In this document: in pieces, positions 1-11,936 of the stretch
How positions within the stretch are numbered: the first letter of the stretch is position 1
Layout of the letters: the number at the start of each line of letters is the position of its first letter
Assembly: GCA_003427395.1 (NCBI GenBank)
Contig: BFEA01001140.1
Location: forward strand, 95,184-133,904
Length of the DNA: 38,721 nucleotides
Direction of reading: 5' to 3'
Source of the DNA: Chara braunii
Lineage: Eukaryota > Streptophyta > Charophyceae > Charales > Characeae
Notes under the pieces: generated by a model
What the model saw: only the letters and a program-made list of their open reading frames with translations
Databases searched by the model: none
Told to the model about the DNA's origin: nothing
Made by a program: the position numbers and the translations under genes

Positions 1-650
1 CACCAATGCAAGTATTGTCGAACTCTCCGTCTCTACTCTTAATAGTCAACGATCATATTGTGTTTCGTGGGGAGGATTCTCACTCCATTCCTAGTTGGCT
101 CTGCTCCCTCCGCACTTATAGGAATGTTCCACCCCCGTCTCGAGCCTATGGTCTAACAATTTTGCGATCTCTGATTAAAAAAAAAAACTAGAACTTATTT
201 TATCCTACTCTGATACATTATTCAATGCCTCCATACCTTATTCTCTTTTGCTTTCCTGTTTGAAATCTCGTACACGAAAGTCATGTTCGACCCTCCTGCC
301 ATTCGCATACTATGATCCCTTCTATTAACTCCCTCATCAACTGAACAGCATGCGCACCTTACCTTTGACGCCTGAAAGTGCGAAGGTATGAAAACAGTTG
401 ATCGAAGGATTGGGACTGATCCCCATTTACCATAATTTGGGTGATACTTTCTTCTGTTCTCCAATAGTCTATAAGTCTGGTATGCATTCATACTTCTTAG
501 ATAACTCGGGGTTTAACAAAAAGTAAGAAAAATATTTTAAAAGACTGTCATTCGAAGTATCTGGAATCAAGATTCAATTCTATTGGCTTTTGGAATTCCA
601 ACGGTTGGTTTCGAGAAGGATACACTATTCCTAAGCACAAGAACACATAG
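1..650. other. No recognisable gene
   Basis: Short open frames occur on both strands, but none has a recognisable motif, a convincing start or a composition unlike its surroundings. The last part may be the decayed upstream end of the RT-like fragment that begins near 651, because frame fragments continue there with interruptions. Confidence 0.5.
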
Positions 651-1200
651 AAGTGGCGACCTATATGTCCCAAATCATGTGAGCACTCGTCGGATGGATG
701 CAAGAGATTCACATCTTGCCTTAACATCCTCATCAAGACACTTCCCACCAAACTGCACTTCAATATTTTTAGTACCCAAGAACTGATATATGCTCTAACT
801 ACGGTCAATGGGTTCATTCTTCCAGCTGAAGACTTGCTTTCTGCAAGCTATGATGTTAAAGAGATGTTTATCAGATCGTTTCACTCCTCGATCCGTGGCG
901 TAGTTGGATGGTTCACCTACTACTTCCAACTACAGGGGTATGAGGGTGTTTGGGTAAGAACGAGGGGAAAGGGGACCAAGATTTTGGTTATAACATATTG
1001 TTCAAAAAATGAGGAATTTGTTTGGTTTGATTTAAGTAACACATATTATACGGCAATGAAGCGACTACTTAAGTTGGAGGTTGGGAACTTGGGGTACCTA
1101 TGAGAAAGTCATCTGGTGCTAGATTAGTTGATGACGTATCAACTTTTGTTAAATTCTTGAGAGGTAGTGCAACTCATGTGGTGAACCAGGGGTGTTATTT
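651..1200 (+). pseudogene. Decayed reverse-transcriptase-like fragment
   Basis: A frame that can be read from just after a stop at 648-650 gives KWRPICPKSC, then FNIFSTQEL, then SASYDVKEMF (near 840-860) and VRTRGKG (near 955-970). After a frameshift it gives GVPMRKSSGARLVDDV from 1091. The DVKEMF stretch fits RT motif A with its catalytic Asp, GVPM-K-S fits motif B, and LVDDV fits motif C. Motifs B and C are almost adjacent, so roughly 30-40 residues that normally separate them seem to be deleted. There is no ATG start and no intact end. The RT class is uncertain: a Penelope-like or other non-LTR origin is possible, and I assign no family. What is seen is the motif order; the RT reading is an inference. 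Confidence 0.45.
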
Positions 1201-2640
1201 CGGCGTTTGCTTTGTAAAATTTCGATGAATTTTGCACCGAAATTTCTGGCGAAAATGACGAATATTTCGCCCCCCATTAACTATGCCTCATCGCAACCAA
1301 TATCTTTTAGGCAGTACACGATTTTTTAATCTTGGTGCAGCGAACAATAAAAATTGATGGTAATTAGTTTTTTTCTTCATTGTCCAAAGTTTTTTATAAC
1401 AATGCCTGCAACACAAGGTATGTCTGCTACACATGTTTTTTTCCAAATCACCATTAAATGACACTCAAGCGATGAGGATACGCGAACTATAATTTCGATA
1501 ATGCATTGTTTGTGTTCTATACAAAGTCCGTTGGTTGTTGGGATGAGTGGGTAGGGTGTCTTACCAAATTGGACATGCTCTTTGAGGAAGTAGCTTTTAA
1601 TACTAAGGGGAAACTGAAACATAATCGCATTAGAATTAAGGCACGGGACTTCATTAAGTGACTGATTGACAACCATGGGTGGGTGTGTTGATTAGGTAGG
1701 CTGATTCTAAGAAGATTTGGCTTAGTCGTACTATCTGGCTATTGTGGTGCTGGGGCCTAGCCGTGTGGTTGGGTTATTCTTTTGGGAGTCTGCAGATGTG
1801 CAAAACTGAATTGGGTATATATTTCGGGTAGAATTTTTCTCTGGCCCGGAAACTTTGTCGCCAATAGTCGCTTCAGTTAGTTCAAACAGGTCGCTCCAGT
1901 ACAGTCTATAGTTTACGAGTGCATTTGGCGATGTTCCTTGCATAGTTCAAAAGGTTAGGCGGGACAACAAGAACACTATGTCACAACGAGGACTTAGCCT
2001 CAGCCGGATCTTCAGCATACTATAATAACCAAGTCGAAGTGGTGTTTTCCCTCTTGAATTAGCCAGTGAAAGCGCGTGCTTCGCCAATGGTCCTACTACA
2101 TCCTTCAACCCGCGAGCATCTTCCGATCCCTGTTCCTTTCGCTTCATCTGCACTCTGTCTTCCACGATTGTCAGTTCCTGCAGTACTCTTCGGTCACTTC
2201 GACTACTACCTTTAGTCCTTCTGCGATTGTGCTTCTACAACAATATACATATCGTCTTTGAGTGGTGGGCAATGCGATCCCTTGCACTCGTTCCCGAGAG
2301 TTAAGTGACCTTTCCTCCTTATTTATCTCCATCAGCTTCAATTTGTGCTCCCGAGTGACTTATTTTTACCCTCTCGAGCACAACGAGTTTCACTTTGGAC
2401 CTTAGTGATTGCCCCTGAAGATGAATGGTTATCGGTGCTGGTCAAAACATGTCAGGCGCAGCCAGTACATGCTTTTGTTGTGTTGTTTAGGATATCACAT
2501 GATGAGCTCGTGTCATCGATGACCCATTCGTCCTTTGCGAAAAAATCGTTGAGATTCATGTTATTCCGTAACGTTTAATCACTTGGGCTTCAGGAATTCC
2601 ATTGCGCTCGTCTAGGTTTGAAGTGCTCTGATCAATCTCA
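1201..2640. other. No recognisable gene
   Basis: Moderately AT-rich sequence with short frames on both strands. The longest, on the minus strand at about 1377-1676, shows no motif I recognise. No RNA gene or clear repeat was seen. Confidence 0.5.
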
Positions 2641-2654
2641 TTTTCTCCTTCTCT

Positions 2655-2835
2655 TTCTCTTTCCGTGGAGTCTCCGCCTTTTTTTTTTTTTTTTTAAAAA
2701 AAAGAGCCCAGTGCCGAAGGCTGATAGTACAAATGAGAATATCGAGGCCGGGGTCCTCATATTCTTCCTGGAGTAACCAGAAAAACAGTTGTTGAGAACT
2801 GCTGAGAACCGGGCTCATTGGCTCAGCATCCCACA
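2655..2835 (-). mobile_element. A-tailed retroposon end, antisense
   Basis: A T-run followed by A residues near 2678-2703 precedes a segment whose minus strand reads GGGATGCTGAGCC at its far end and then runs to the A-rich tail. The same GGGATGYTGGGCCCA-like block, a similar distance from an A-tail, recurs at 6327-6555, 20881-21000 and, in plus orientation, near 7417-7536. This suggests 3' ends of one non-LTR (LINE or SINE) family. No coding capacity is left. Confidence 0.35.
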
Positions 2836-3091
2836 TATGATGATGAAAACAATCATGACGATAGTGCTAATGGTGTTCATGCTGATGTAGTAAACTATGC
2901 TATATCTGCTAATCTGGCTTCCTAATCCTAGCTTGACTCCTAGCCCTCCTTAACCCAGGAGTTTAATAACGCAGAGACAATACCACCCGCACCAACGTCG
3001 CCCATAGCTATTCTCTTCTCGCCACCTAGCAGGCCCCCCCGATTCGCCACTAAAATGCCTTCCTCCCTCGGCAAAACCTAGATCTCTCTAC

Positions 3092-3905
3092 AAGACCTCA
3101 TGCTCCTGCAAATTGCAGGTTAAAAGGCAAAACCCCAGCTCCGGCCAACGTCGTTCTTGCATCGGCAAACCATGGGCACAAAACAAATCAACTCTGTGGA
3201 AATCAGTCCAGGTTCGACCAACCCTGAACTCCTCCGTCCCAGGTGTGTACAAAAATTGGAAGCTGCCACAAAGCGAGAAAACCAGAAGGCTGGATATAGC
3301 ATAAAAAAGTTGAAGTATGAAAATTAAAACGCCGAGGTCTAAAAGACTCAAAAACCCTCAAACTCCCTAACCAACCTTTCCGAAAGTACTCAGAGTTGCC
3401 TTACTCACTGCCAAGCTCTACCAGGCCTCACGCCCCCTACTTTCTGCTAAGTTACAAGGCAACACACCTCGCCCCAGCTCCGACCGGCATCGTCCCTACA
3501 ACAGACCTTGGTTGTCCCGTAAGATGCCCACCCCAAAGCATCCCCAGATCACTCCGCTAGGCCTCACGGTCCTGCATCAGCAGATTACAGGGCAGCACCC
3601 CAACACCGGCCAGCGTCATTCGAGCGTCGAACAATCATAAATCAACGAGAATAGCAAGATCAACACAACCCAGAAAGGTTATTGGAAGTCCCAGAGTCCT
3701 AAGCATTCTTAGATCCCTCCGACAGAAAACTAGTAAGGGCTGTTAAACCACCAACTACCTGCCCTCCCCGCAACAATTGAAGAAAAGCCACAGGTCTCGT
3801 GTTCAGTCCTCGATCCAACACACAACTGGTTTCACGCCCTCCCATGCTAGAGTTACAAGACTCCACCAAGTCCCAGCACCGACCAACCTAGTGTAGCCGG
3901 TAAGG
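3092..3905. repeat. Degenerate repeat, four diverged copies
   Basis: A block of about 80 bp recurs near 3092-3170, 3425-3507, 3561-3640 and 3832-3903. Shared steps are GCCTCACG or a close variant, then a GTTACAAGGCA-like stretch, then CCAGCTCCGACCAACG. Spacing is irregular, so this may be an old satellite or several insertions of one short element. The copies are strongly diverged. The ORFs across this region are low in recognisable content and were not called as genes. Confidence 0.4.
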
Positions 3906-4009
3906 AGTGCCTTCCTCCCTTGGCAACTCCCCATAGCCGCACGTCCCAAACGGTGACAGGGATTTAACCCCAGCTACGGCCACGTCGAAAGTGCTGGTTC
4001 TGTCTTGTT

Positions 4010-4078
4010 CCCCCACCTTCCTTCTTCTCCTTCTTCTTTTTCTTCTCCCTTCTTCTTCTTTTCCTCTTCTCCATCCTC
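4010..4078. repeat. Polypyrimidine TTC/CTT-rich tract
   Basis: About 70 bp made almost wholly of C and T, with interrupted CTT units, directly to the left of the foldback element that begins at 4083. Confidence 0.8.
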
Positions 4079-4082
4079 TTTG

Positions 4083-4429
4083 AACTGCCATTTCGTCAAA
4101 ATGGACATTTTTTTATTTTTTTTAACGAAATTGAAACTGATCTTTTTCAACATTGTTGGCTGAAAACTCGTCTAAATTTTGCTGCTCCTGCGCCGGACCC
4201 CCTGGATGTATCTGGATTTAGCTTGAGACCACACACATCCAGGAGGTCCCCCCTGGATGTATCTGGTCTGAAGACTAGTACTGATACTCCCTGCGAGCCC
4301 GACGTTTAAAAGCGCCGGACCCTCAGGAGCAACAAAATTTAGACCAGTTTTCGGCCAAAAAAGTTGGAAAAACTCAGTTTCAATTTCGTTCAAAAATTTA
4401 AAAACGTCCATTTTTACGAAATGGTAGTT
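4083..4429. mobile_element. Foldback (MITE-like) element, copy A
   Basis: The whole 347 bp is one long imperfect inverted repeat. The left end AACTGCCATTTCGTC is matched by the right end read in reverse complement (AACTACCATTTCGTA). The arms continue through ACGAAATTGAAACTGA, GAAAACT-GTCTAAATTTTG and an inner GACCA-A-ACATCCAGG that faces its complement around a loop of a few bases near 4243-4250. Each arm is about 170 bp. A second, diverged copy lies at 19800-20141. TTTG occurs on both sides and could be a short target duplication, but this is weak. No transposase is encoded. The short open frames over it are translations of the arms, not genes. Confidence 0.8.
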
Positions 4430-5239
4430 TTTGATGGTCTCACCCGTAAAGTGCCATATCTGCGTGTGATCTCATACATTGACTGCTTATTGTTGACATT
4501 GCTTGCAATGGAGTGGCTTAACCGTCTTCTGTGGACTCTTGATGGTCTGATATTTTGGCTTCGTGTTCTCCGCATCTTTGTCGAGGTCTCCGATGGTACG
4601 CCGACGGTTAGGTATGCCATCTCCAACTGCAAACACGATGGCTGCAATAGGCGAGGTAGGTAGCATCGACTATAGATGTATCATACTAACAATTGTCTTC
4701 TGTCCCCTCCCCTTTTGTTTTTGTTTTTCTTTTTTTTTTAAGCCCAGGTTGTTGTATAGGCTGGATTGCAGACATATCAGACTCACCTTCGGCACTTGGC
4801 CATGTGGTAGAGGCCCCCTGATTCTATAGGACTCCCTCCCAACCTACGTCTTTCGTAATTTCTCACGGCGCACTCCTATTCCCACTATCCTACCTCAGTG
4901 TCTTCCACTGAGGATCGTCCCCCTCCAGTCTTGGGGGTGACCTGACCTAACCGTGGTTGTAGGTACCAGGGCTAAGCTGAGTCCCACACACCCCACTCAG
5001 CCCTGATTGAAGCATATTTGTGCGAGCCTTATCGCCCAGCCTCCCAGGTACTTCAGGTGCTATGTACAGACGTTTCACTACAAGTCCCATATGTGGACCT
5101 ATTTTGCGTTCCTATCGTTGTGTACACAGCTTTTGTTACTGTTGTTTGTTGACACTAGGTTGTTCGCTGTGCACACTGTTGTCATTTCTACTTGTTGGTT
5201 TGTTGATAGCGAACTGAACATAGGAGGCAGGCAACCCAA
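4430..5239. other. No recognisable gene; T-run at 4727-4740
   Basis: No coding motif found. A T-rich run near 4727-4740 followed by AAGCCCAGG may be another antisense A-tailed retroposon end: the minus strand ends CCTGGGCTT before the A-run, similar to the tail side of the copy near 2700. The evidence is too thin to call separately. Confidence 0.4.
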
Positions 5240-5703
5240 CCAATCCTGTGGAGAGCCCCACCGACACAAGAGCCCTACCTGCACCGGCCATAGACTGTAC
5301 TAAGTCTCACTCTCATCAACTGTTCCTCGCTCCATGGGCGGTCTGTAGGGTCCTAGTTCAGACAGACATCGACCATGCATTGTACTACGTCTCACTCCCA
5401 TCATCCGTTCCTGTTCCACAGGCGAGCTGTTCTAAGGGGAGCCCTCACCCTAACCCTTCCCCTGCCTAGTGGCTGACCCCCGCAGATCTCCAGCTAGCAA
5501 CGGGTCCCCTTACCAAAATCTTGCCCCAAGAAACCTACCAACACCGACCACAGTCTGTACTAAGTCTCACTCTCATCAACCATTCCTGAGTCTGTGGGCG
5601 GTGTGTACGTCTCTTGGTCCTGCCTCCCACTAGGTAAGCGAGTTTGAACACACGACCTCATCCATGCAATCTTCTATCAAACCTACTGAGCTACTGTGGA
5701 AAC
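5240..5703 (-). mobile_element. tRNA-derived SINE with repeated body
   Basis: Read on the minus strand, the head has a tRNA-like pol III promoter: an A box TAGCTCAGTAGG (5682-5693) and, about 40 bp on, a B box GTGTTCAAACTC (5640-5651). Together they look like a degenerate tRNA gene (about 5625-5703). The body that follows contains three copies of a roughly 70-bp block at 5541-5613, 5367-5430 and 5282-5352. On the plus strand each copy contains GTACTAAGTCTCACTCTCAT or a close variant, followed by a GGGCGGT-like block. The tail end is not defined. A tRNA-headed SINE is an inference from the box spacing; transcription cannot be seen. There is no coding potential. Confidence 0.6.
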
Positions 5704-5750
5704 TGAACGATTTGTATGCAATATCGGTTTTGAAAAGCAAATAAACAATC

Positions 5751-6326
5751 ANCGTCAAGTATTCTGTCCCCTCCCTTTCCCATCTTTGCCGCCCCCTGAT
5801 TCATTGAGCTGGGCAGCTCCCGTTGCTATTGTATAGCTCACACCTCCACACATTTTGGGAGGTAACTTGTGAGTACCTGCAGTTCCTTTGAGGTGTTAAG
5901 TGTCACGGCTGCGACTTGGTCCTTTGTGGACACATAAGGCACAGGTGCCCGCACCGACACCCAAAGGCTCAAATACATGGTACAAAATTTTGCAGTCTTT
6001 CTTTTTTTTGAAAAATCGTGACCTTCATGAACAGGGGTGGCACAGCAAAACATGAATCTTCAGTTCAAAACTAACAAGTGCCAGCAGGCCTCAAACTCGC
6101 AGTTTGAGCCGCACTCCTGCACATACTTGCTACTTTAGGTCTCCGTGTGAGTGTGCCCTCAGCTGCCTTTTCCATTGACCTCATAGGGCCTCGCCAAAAT
6201 CCCTATGAATAGAGAAACTACGGCAGGGGCACCCATTAATAAACTATGAAAAAAAAAAGAGAGAGAAGAAAAAAGGAGAAATCGGGAGGGGAGGCGCCGC
6301 AAGATGCATGTGCAATACCTTTCTCG
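5751..6326. other. No recognisable gene
   Basis: Nothing coding recognised. An AAACTCGCAGTTT dyad near 6095 and a nearby tRNA T-arm-like stretch were seen but are too weak to call. One ambiguous base (N) lies near 5752. Confidence 0.4.
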
Positions 6327-6555
6327 GCTTTTTTTTTTTTTTTTTTTTGGAAGAAGATCAATCTTTATATCAAAGCCGGAAAGTGGGCCCAGCATCCCTT
6401 ACAAAACTCGCTGCAGATCTGAGGTGAGAGAGGCTCTCCAGCCAGGCAACGCTCGTGCCACGACTGTTTCAAGGGCACAATTCCTCCTTCTCACCATCTC
6501 TTCCATCAACTCTACAATTTATTCTAGCATTGCTAGTGCTATCCTACAATAGTCT
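6327..6555 (-). mobile_element. A-tailed retroposon end, antisense
   Basis: A run of about 20 T (6330-6349) heads a segment whose minus strand reads GGGATGCTGGGCCCACTTTC, then TTTGATATAAAGATTGATC, then CTTCTTCC and the A-tail. This fits the 3' end of a non-LTR element. The same block is seen near 20960 and in variant form near 2800. The 5' limit is not visible; a second T-run follows at about 6564-6586. The boundaries are approximate. Confidence 0.4.
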
Positions 6556-7036
6556 ATACTATCTTTTTTCTTCTTTTTTTTTTTTTGGGTAACTTCCTAT
6601 GCTGGAAAACCTACTTTATGAACACTTTGTACTAGTCTGCAAACCACTATGTAGAATCACAGAAGAACCTCGGAAAAACGCAGACAAGGCCTATGACTGG
6701 GGAGCCAATCCTCTGCTACCAACCCCGCCAAAGCAGCCCAGTGTGCAGTTAAGTACCGCATTGCCTCCCTTGTAAACCCCTAGCACTGTACCCAGTATTC
6801 CCAGTCTGCCTGTATGGCTTGTTTAATGCCATATTCAACCTCTGCTCGGACCATCGGTGGCGTCAGCCGTTCTTCATGTCGAAGATCAAGTGTAGTATCT
6901 GTTCTGATCAGTGGTCCATAGGGCCACGTGAAAAAAAGAAAAAGTGGAAAGATGACTGGATTCTGACGGGCCGCAGGGCAACAAACTTGAACACCCAAAA
7001 TAAATGGGGCTATATTGCTCAGGTGGCAACTTGAAG
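6556..7036. other. No recognisable gene
   Basis: Begins with another T-rich run (about 6564-6586), so it may be a further antisense retroposon. A minus-strand frame near 6780-6998 has no family motif I can name. Confidence 0.35.
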
Positions 7037-7268
7037 GGCGTTTCTAAGCGGGGTGTTGCAGCTAGGTAGGAATGCTAAGGTGTTTAAGGGGGAGGAGACT
7101 TCACAACTGCAGATGCAAATGGGAGTGCTTTTTCAACTCAGATTGGCGGTTTTGGTGGATTGGGCTCGAAGAGTCAAAAATAAAAAACCAGGCAAGAGGA
7201 AATATCAATGGTTTCTGAGAACCTGGGGCCANAGAAACCAGCTGGCATCGATCAAAATGCAGGGGCAA

Positions 7269-7312
7269 CTGATATTGGGCCGTTGTCCCTGCATTGTCCG
7301 GCCCAATATCAG
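7269..7312. repeat. Perfect 13-bp inverted repeat
   Basis: The left arm CTGATATTGGGCC (7269-7281) is exactly complementary to GGCCCAATATCAG (7300-7312) with an 18-nt spacer. It sits upstream of a long A-tract and could be a hairpin in a retroposed transcript. The role is unknown. Confidence 0.7.
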
Positions 7313-7416
7313 GTTTGTATTTCAACAGTTCATGGCACTCGGGTTACTTTTCACCGGCAAGCATACGTGTTTTACAATTTGGTCAAGGAAGGAGAAGGCC
7401 TTACCCCCCTATCGAT

Positions 7417-7482
7417 GGGGGACTGCTGGGCTCGTCGGCCACCTCTCGCCTCAGCCATGAGAAATCAAGGGTATCCTTTCTA

Positions 7483-7536
<54 letters not shown>
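7417..7536 (+). mobile_element. A-tailed retroposon 3' end with 53-nt A-run
   Basis: A variant of the block seen in the other retroposon ends (GACTGCTGGGCTC, 7421-7433) is followed about 50 bp later by an uninterrupted run of 53 A (7484-7536). A tail this long and pure suggests a fairly recent insertion on the plus strand. The 5' limit is unknown. Open frames that run through the A-tract as poly-lysine are artefacts. Confidence 0.4.
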
Positions 7537-7540
<4 letters not shown>

Positions 7541-7830
7541 GCATATTTCCACCATCTGTGCGAAGCTGCACTCCACATGTTTGTCTTTCCGTGCGTAGTA
7601 TGGAGAGTCCAGTCCGTGACCGCACAATTACGGCCTCTCCACACCCCTTCCAGGAATGTGCAAAATGGAGCATCTACTGTCAGCAAAAATAATGGAATGA
7701 TACACCCACCATAGACCATAGGTTTTGTCTTTTTCTGCAAAGATACTCCCACACCGACTGTTGAGATGCACACAGCAATTACGGCAAACTGTGGATGTAT
7801 CGGACCTCAGTTATGCCCAGAGCTGAATGG

Positions 7831-7837
7831 TATAAAA
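7831..7837 (+). promoter_or_regulatory. TATA box, probable GAPDH core promoter
   Basis: TATAAAA lies about 400 bp before the GAPDH start codon. A start of transcription about 30 bp downstream (near 7862) would leave a leader of about 375 nt, or roughly 180 nt if the proposed leader intron is removed. This is inferred from the motif and its position only. Confidence 0.4.
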
Positions 7838-7918
7838 CTACAGTCTACCCCCGAAAACAACGCATCCTCATCACGACCAAACATTCATCATCGGGGTGCG
7901 TTGTGTTCGAGGACGAAG

Positions 7919-9242
<1,324 letters not shown>

Positions 9243-10856
9243 TTAAGAGAGTGTGCGTAGGTAGCAAGTATTTAGGAGTGTACATGGGATACTGGCTTCG
9301 AGGGTATTGGCTTCACCATCGGCAGTCGCCGACCGCGGGGAGTGGCGTATGCGATTTGGTTCGGCCGTTTCACTGTTGTGCGTTTTTCGTTGCATTGTAG
9401 TAGTCTGGGGATTAGGAAGGGTTTCAGGTTGAGCACCAATCAATTACATTAGGTCGTTTCTTCTTGATCGTTGATGATCATGTTAGGATGGTGGTTGACT
9501 AGATGGAGTGGTAGTTAGGTGTAGTCAGTTCTCTTCTCCCTGCTTGCGCCAGTACTTCGGCGAAAACCGAGTCTTTTGTCGCACCTCAGCTTCTGTTTTT
9601 TCCTGGGAGAATGGCGGATGAAAGTCGGGAAGAGATGGTTAGCATTGGCATTTTAATCGCTTCTTGATGTTTGTTTACAGCGGTGTCTGTCTTTTAACTC
9701 GTCTTGTTCGGAGCGGCTGAAGCTCAATTTCACACCGATCTCATTTCTGAGAGATTGTCCGGTTTGGTAATAACTGTGTGACGGCCGCTCTTGGAGTCAG
9801 TGCAGGTATTTGGTGATGACTTTTTTCTTCCCCCTCGCGAAGATATGTATATGACGGCAAAACGGAACGGCGTCTTGGGTTCGTTTTCTGATGCAAAATT
9901 CTTTGTGTTGTGTATTCGTTATCGTGATGGAAAAGAATAACGGGTGGATTATGAGCTCGAATCCTGGGGGGATCGAATAGATACAGAATAACGTTTTTTT
10001 TTTGTTTTGCTTTTCTTTTATTTTTTGAAGAAAAATGTCTTTGTAGGAGGCTGGCGATTACTGAGGGTTATGAGAGNATCCTCCAGTCATGAAAAATATC
10101 CTCTCCAGACAGCTTCAGTCTATTGGTGGGACGGAACACCTGCTGTCCAGCGGGCCACATGAGCCCGCACTCATCAAAGTCTGACCATGGATGCAGCCAG
10201 ATACATACTGGAAAGAGCTGGTGCGAGTACGGCCTGAATCCATGAGAAGAGTACTCGTCAGAGCAGCATTGACTGCCTCCTGTACTGAAGAGGGCTTAAC
10301 TGCCTGTTTACTACCCCCGTCCCCTCTTCCCCCCCCCCACAAAAAAAAAAAAAAAAACAGGACCATTGAGTGCTATCTGAATGCTAACTGCACGTAAACG
10401 AACCATTCAATAATAAGAATGAAAGAGGTAGGCGCTCGTATGGTCGGATTTAGAGAATGGCAACGAATATGCAGTCTAGTGGCTGCCCCTTCAAATAGAA
10501 AGAACAAGTGCAACGGGGCAACAGGTGTTTTGAGGGGTTTGTGGTTTTCCTTGGTTTGCTTTTTGGTTCGTACCTCTTATTTTTGCGTTCTGGTCGTTGA
10601 AAAGTGGCTATGGAAAAAACAAAACAAAAAAAAGACGGCGCACGGCTCACAGCTGCTTGTGTTCAGAGGGATGGATGGGGCAGGGCTCTCTGGCGATAGT
10701 AGTGTGTACAAAATAACTGTGTGTGATTCCTCTGCACACGTGTCTGGACTTGGCATGGCACCTGAATCAGACAAGATACCATTGCCCTGGCAAAACGTTT
10801 TTTCCAAATTTAAAACGGAAAACCGGCAAGTAGGTTGATGTCACTTCTGAGTATGG
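9243..10856. other. GAPDH 3' flank; no further gene
   Basis: The first several hundred bases are probably the 3' UTR and downstream region of GAPDH, but no clear polyadenylation signal stands out. T-rich runs lie near 9992-10028, and a 17-nt A-run lies at about 10342-10358 after a C-run. Plus- and minus-strand frames between 10115 and 10838 show no recognisable domain. Confidence 0.5.
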
Positions 10857-11136
10857 TGTAATGAACCAGTCTAGCAGATACTCATCAGACGTCAAGCACA
10901 AGTAGCCTCAGACCTGCACAGGGTCTCCAGTTAACGTGAAGTGATATCTGAAACAGTATCTCGTTACCATTAGACGAAGAGAGTGGAGGGGGAATAGACA
11001 GAGGAGAAGGTGGGAGAGATGAATAATGATTACACAAGAGTAATCCAATCAATCCCCACTTCTTCTCCGGGCTTCTTCCCTCTCAACCTCATCAACCAGT
11101 ATAGAGAACAAGTATGAGAATCCTGATCACACAACA

Positions 11137-11152
11137 GTGCCACGTGGCACTC
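11137..11152. promoter_or_regulatory. Palindromic G-box in LTR
   Basis: AGTGCCACGTGGCACT is a perfect 16-bp palindrome centred on CACGTG, the core bound by plant bZIP and bHLH factors. The matching site in the other LTR (near 18616) is changed to TGTCACGTCGCACT. A regulatory role is inferred only. Confidence 0.4.
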
Positions 11153-11315
11153 CTATCTCTTGAAGACCATGAAGACAACAGCAGAATACAGTGATGACGC
11201 CAACCTCAGGTGAGTACCCGATCCCAATCATCCACAGATCCCGATCTCCCTCCTTGTCGCAACCAGTCACCTCATGTAGACAGCGTGGCCAATGCCATGT
11301 CAGATGTAGAGACAG

Positions 11316-11439
11316 GTGGCATGCACCTCTTCAGCAATGCAGACAAGTGGCATGCGCCACATCAGCAATGTAGACCAGTGGCATGCGCCACATCAGCAAT
11401 GTAGACAAGTGGCATGGGCCACATCAGCAATGCCTGGTG
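11316..11439. repeat. 31-bp tandem repeat in 3' LTR, four copies
   Basis: Units begin GTGGCATG at 11316, 11347, 11378 and 11409, exactly 31 bp apart. Each holds TGGCATGCGCCACATCAGC or a close variant. TGGC and GCCA can pair around ATGC. The 5' LTR has six units of the same repeat. Confidence 0.9.
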
Positions 11440-11936
11440 CACGGAACAGAAAGCACCAGCATGCTGCCACAACCCCGCGTCTTCGTCCACAGTTCCTGCG
11501 CACAGCCAGCATCAATGCCAGCGTCCAGTCACAGTCGAGCCAGCCTCCAAGCAGCATAGCAAGACTGAATATCGACCTCCTAGAGACCAGTCCTTTTGTA
11601 GCATTTGACGAGGCTGTCTGGTCTCAGGTCCCTCTCCCACAGTCGTACATATTGACTCTCAGCCGAGGGCCTGGATTGTGTACAGTTGCAGACTTCCCCT
11701 TGGACCTGATGTTGTTTGGGTACCTGATAAAAACTAGTGTGTGCGTCTGACCGGCAGCCTGGGCTGGGTAGACTTTGAATTTGATTATTGGGGTCTCCGG
11801 CAGTTGACTTTAGTCAACTGTATCTTTTCCAGGCCCTGAATCTTTACGTGGGGTTTATTTTCCCCTTCGGCCTGGGTCTGAGTGTGGCCCGGAGGCCCTC
11901 AGACTTTCCACGAGGCATACAGCATGGGTTATTGCA

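Larger units (their letters stand above)
10857..11936 (-). repeat. 3' LTR of the minus-strand element
   Basis: 1080 bp, TG at one end and CA at the other, paired with 18334-19488. It holds four 31-bp tandem units (from 11316). It also holds a perfect 16-bp palindrome with a CACGTG core at 11137-11152, which the other LTR has lost by substitutions. ORFs seen across the LTR are not genes. Confidence 0.9.

Noticed and set aside
4172-4411. Possible small genes within the foldback elements
   Set aside because: Frames here and at 19884-20111 are translations of the inverted-repeat arms.
7208-7714. Frames with a poly-lysine or poly-phenylalanine centre
   Set aside because: They cross the 53-base A-run; no similarity or motif is seen outside it.
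11210-11750. Repeated Trp-His-Ala peptide frames in both LTRs
   Set aside because: They are the 31-bp LTR tandem repeats in translation; 31 is not a multiple of three, so the frame changes from unit to unit.
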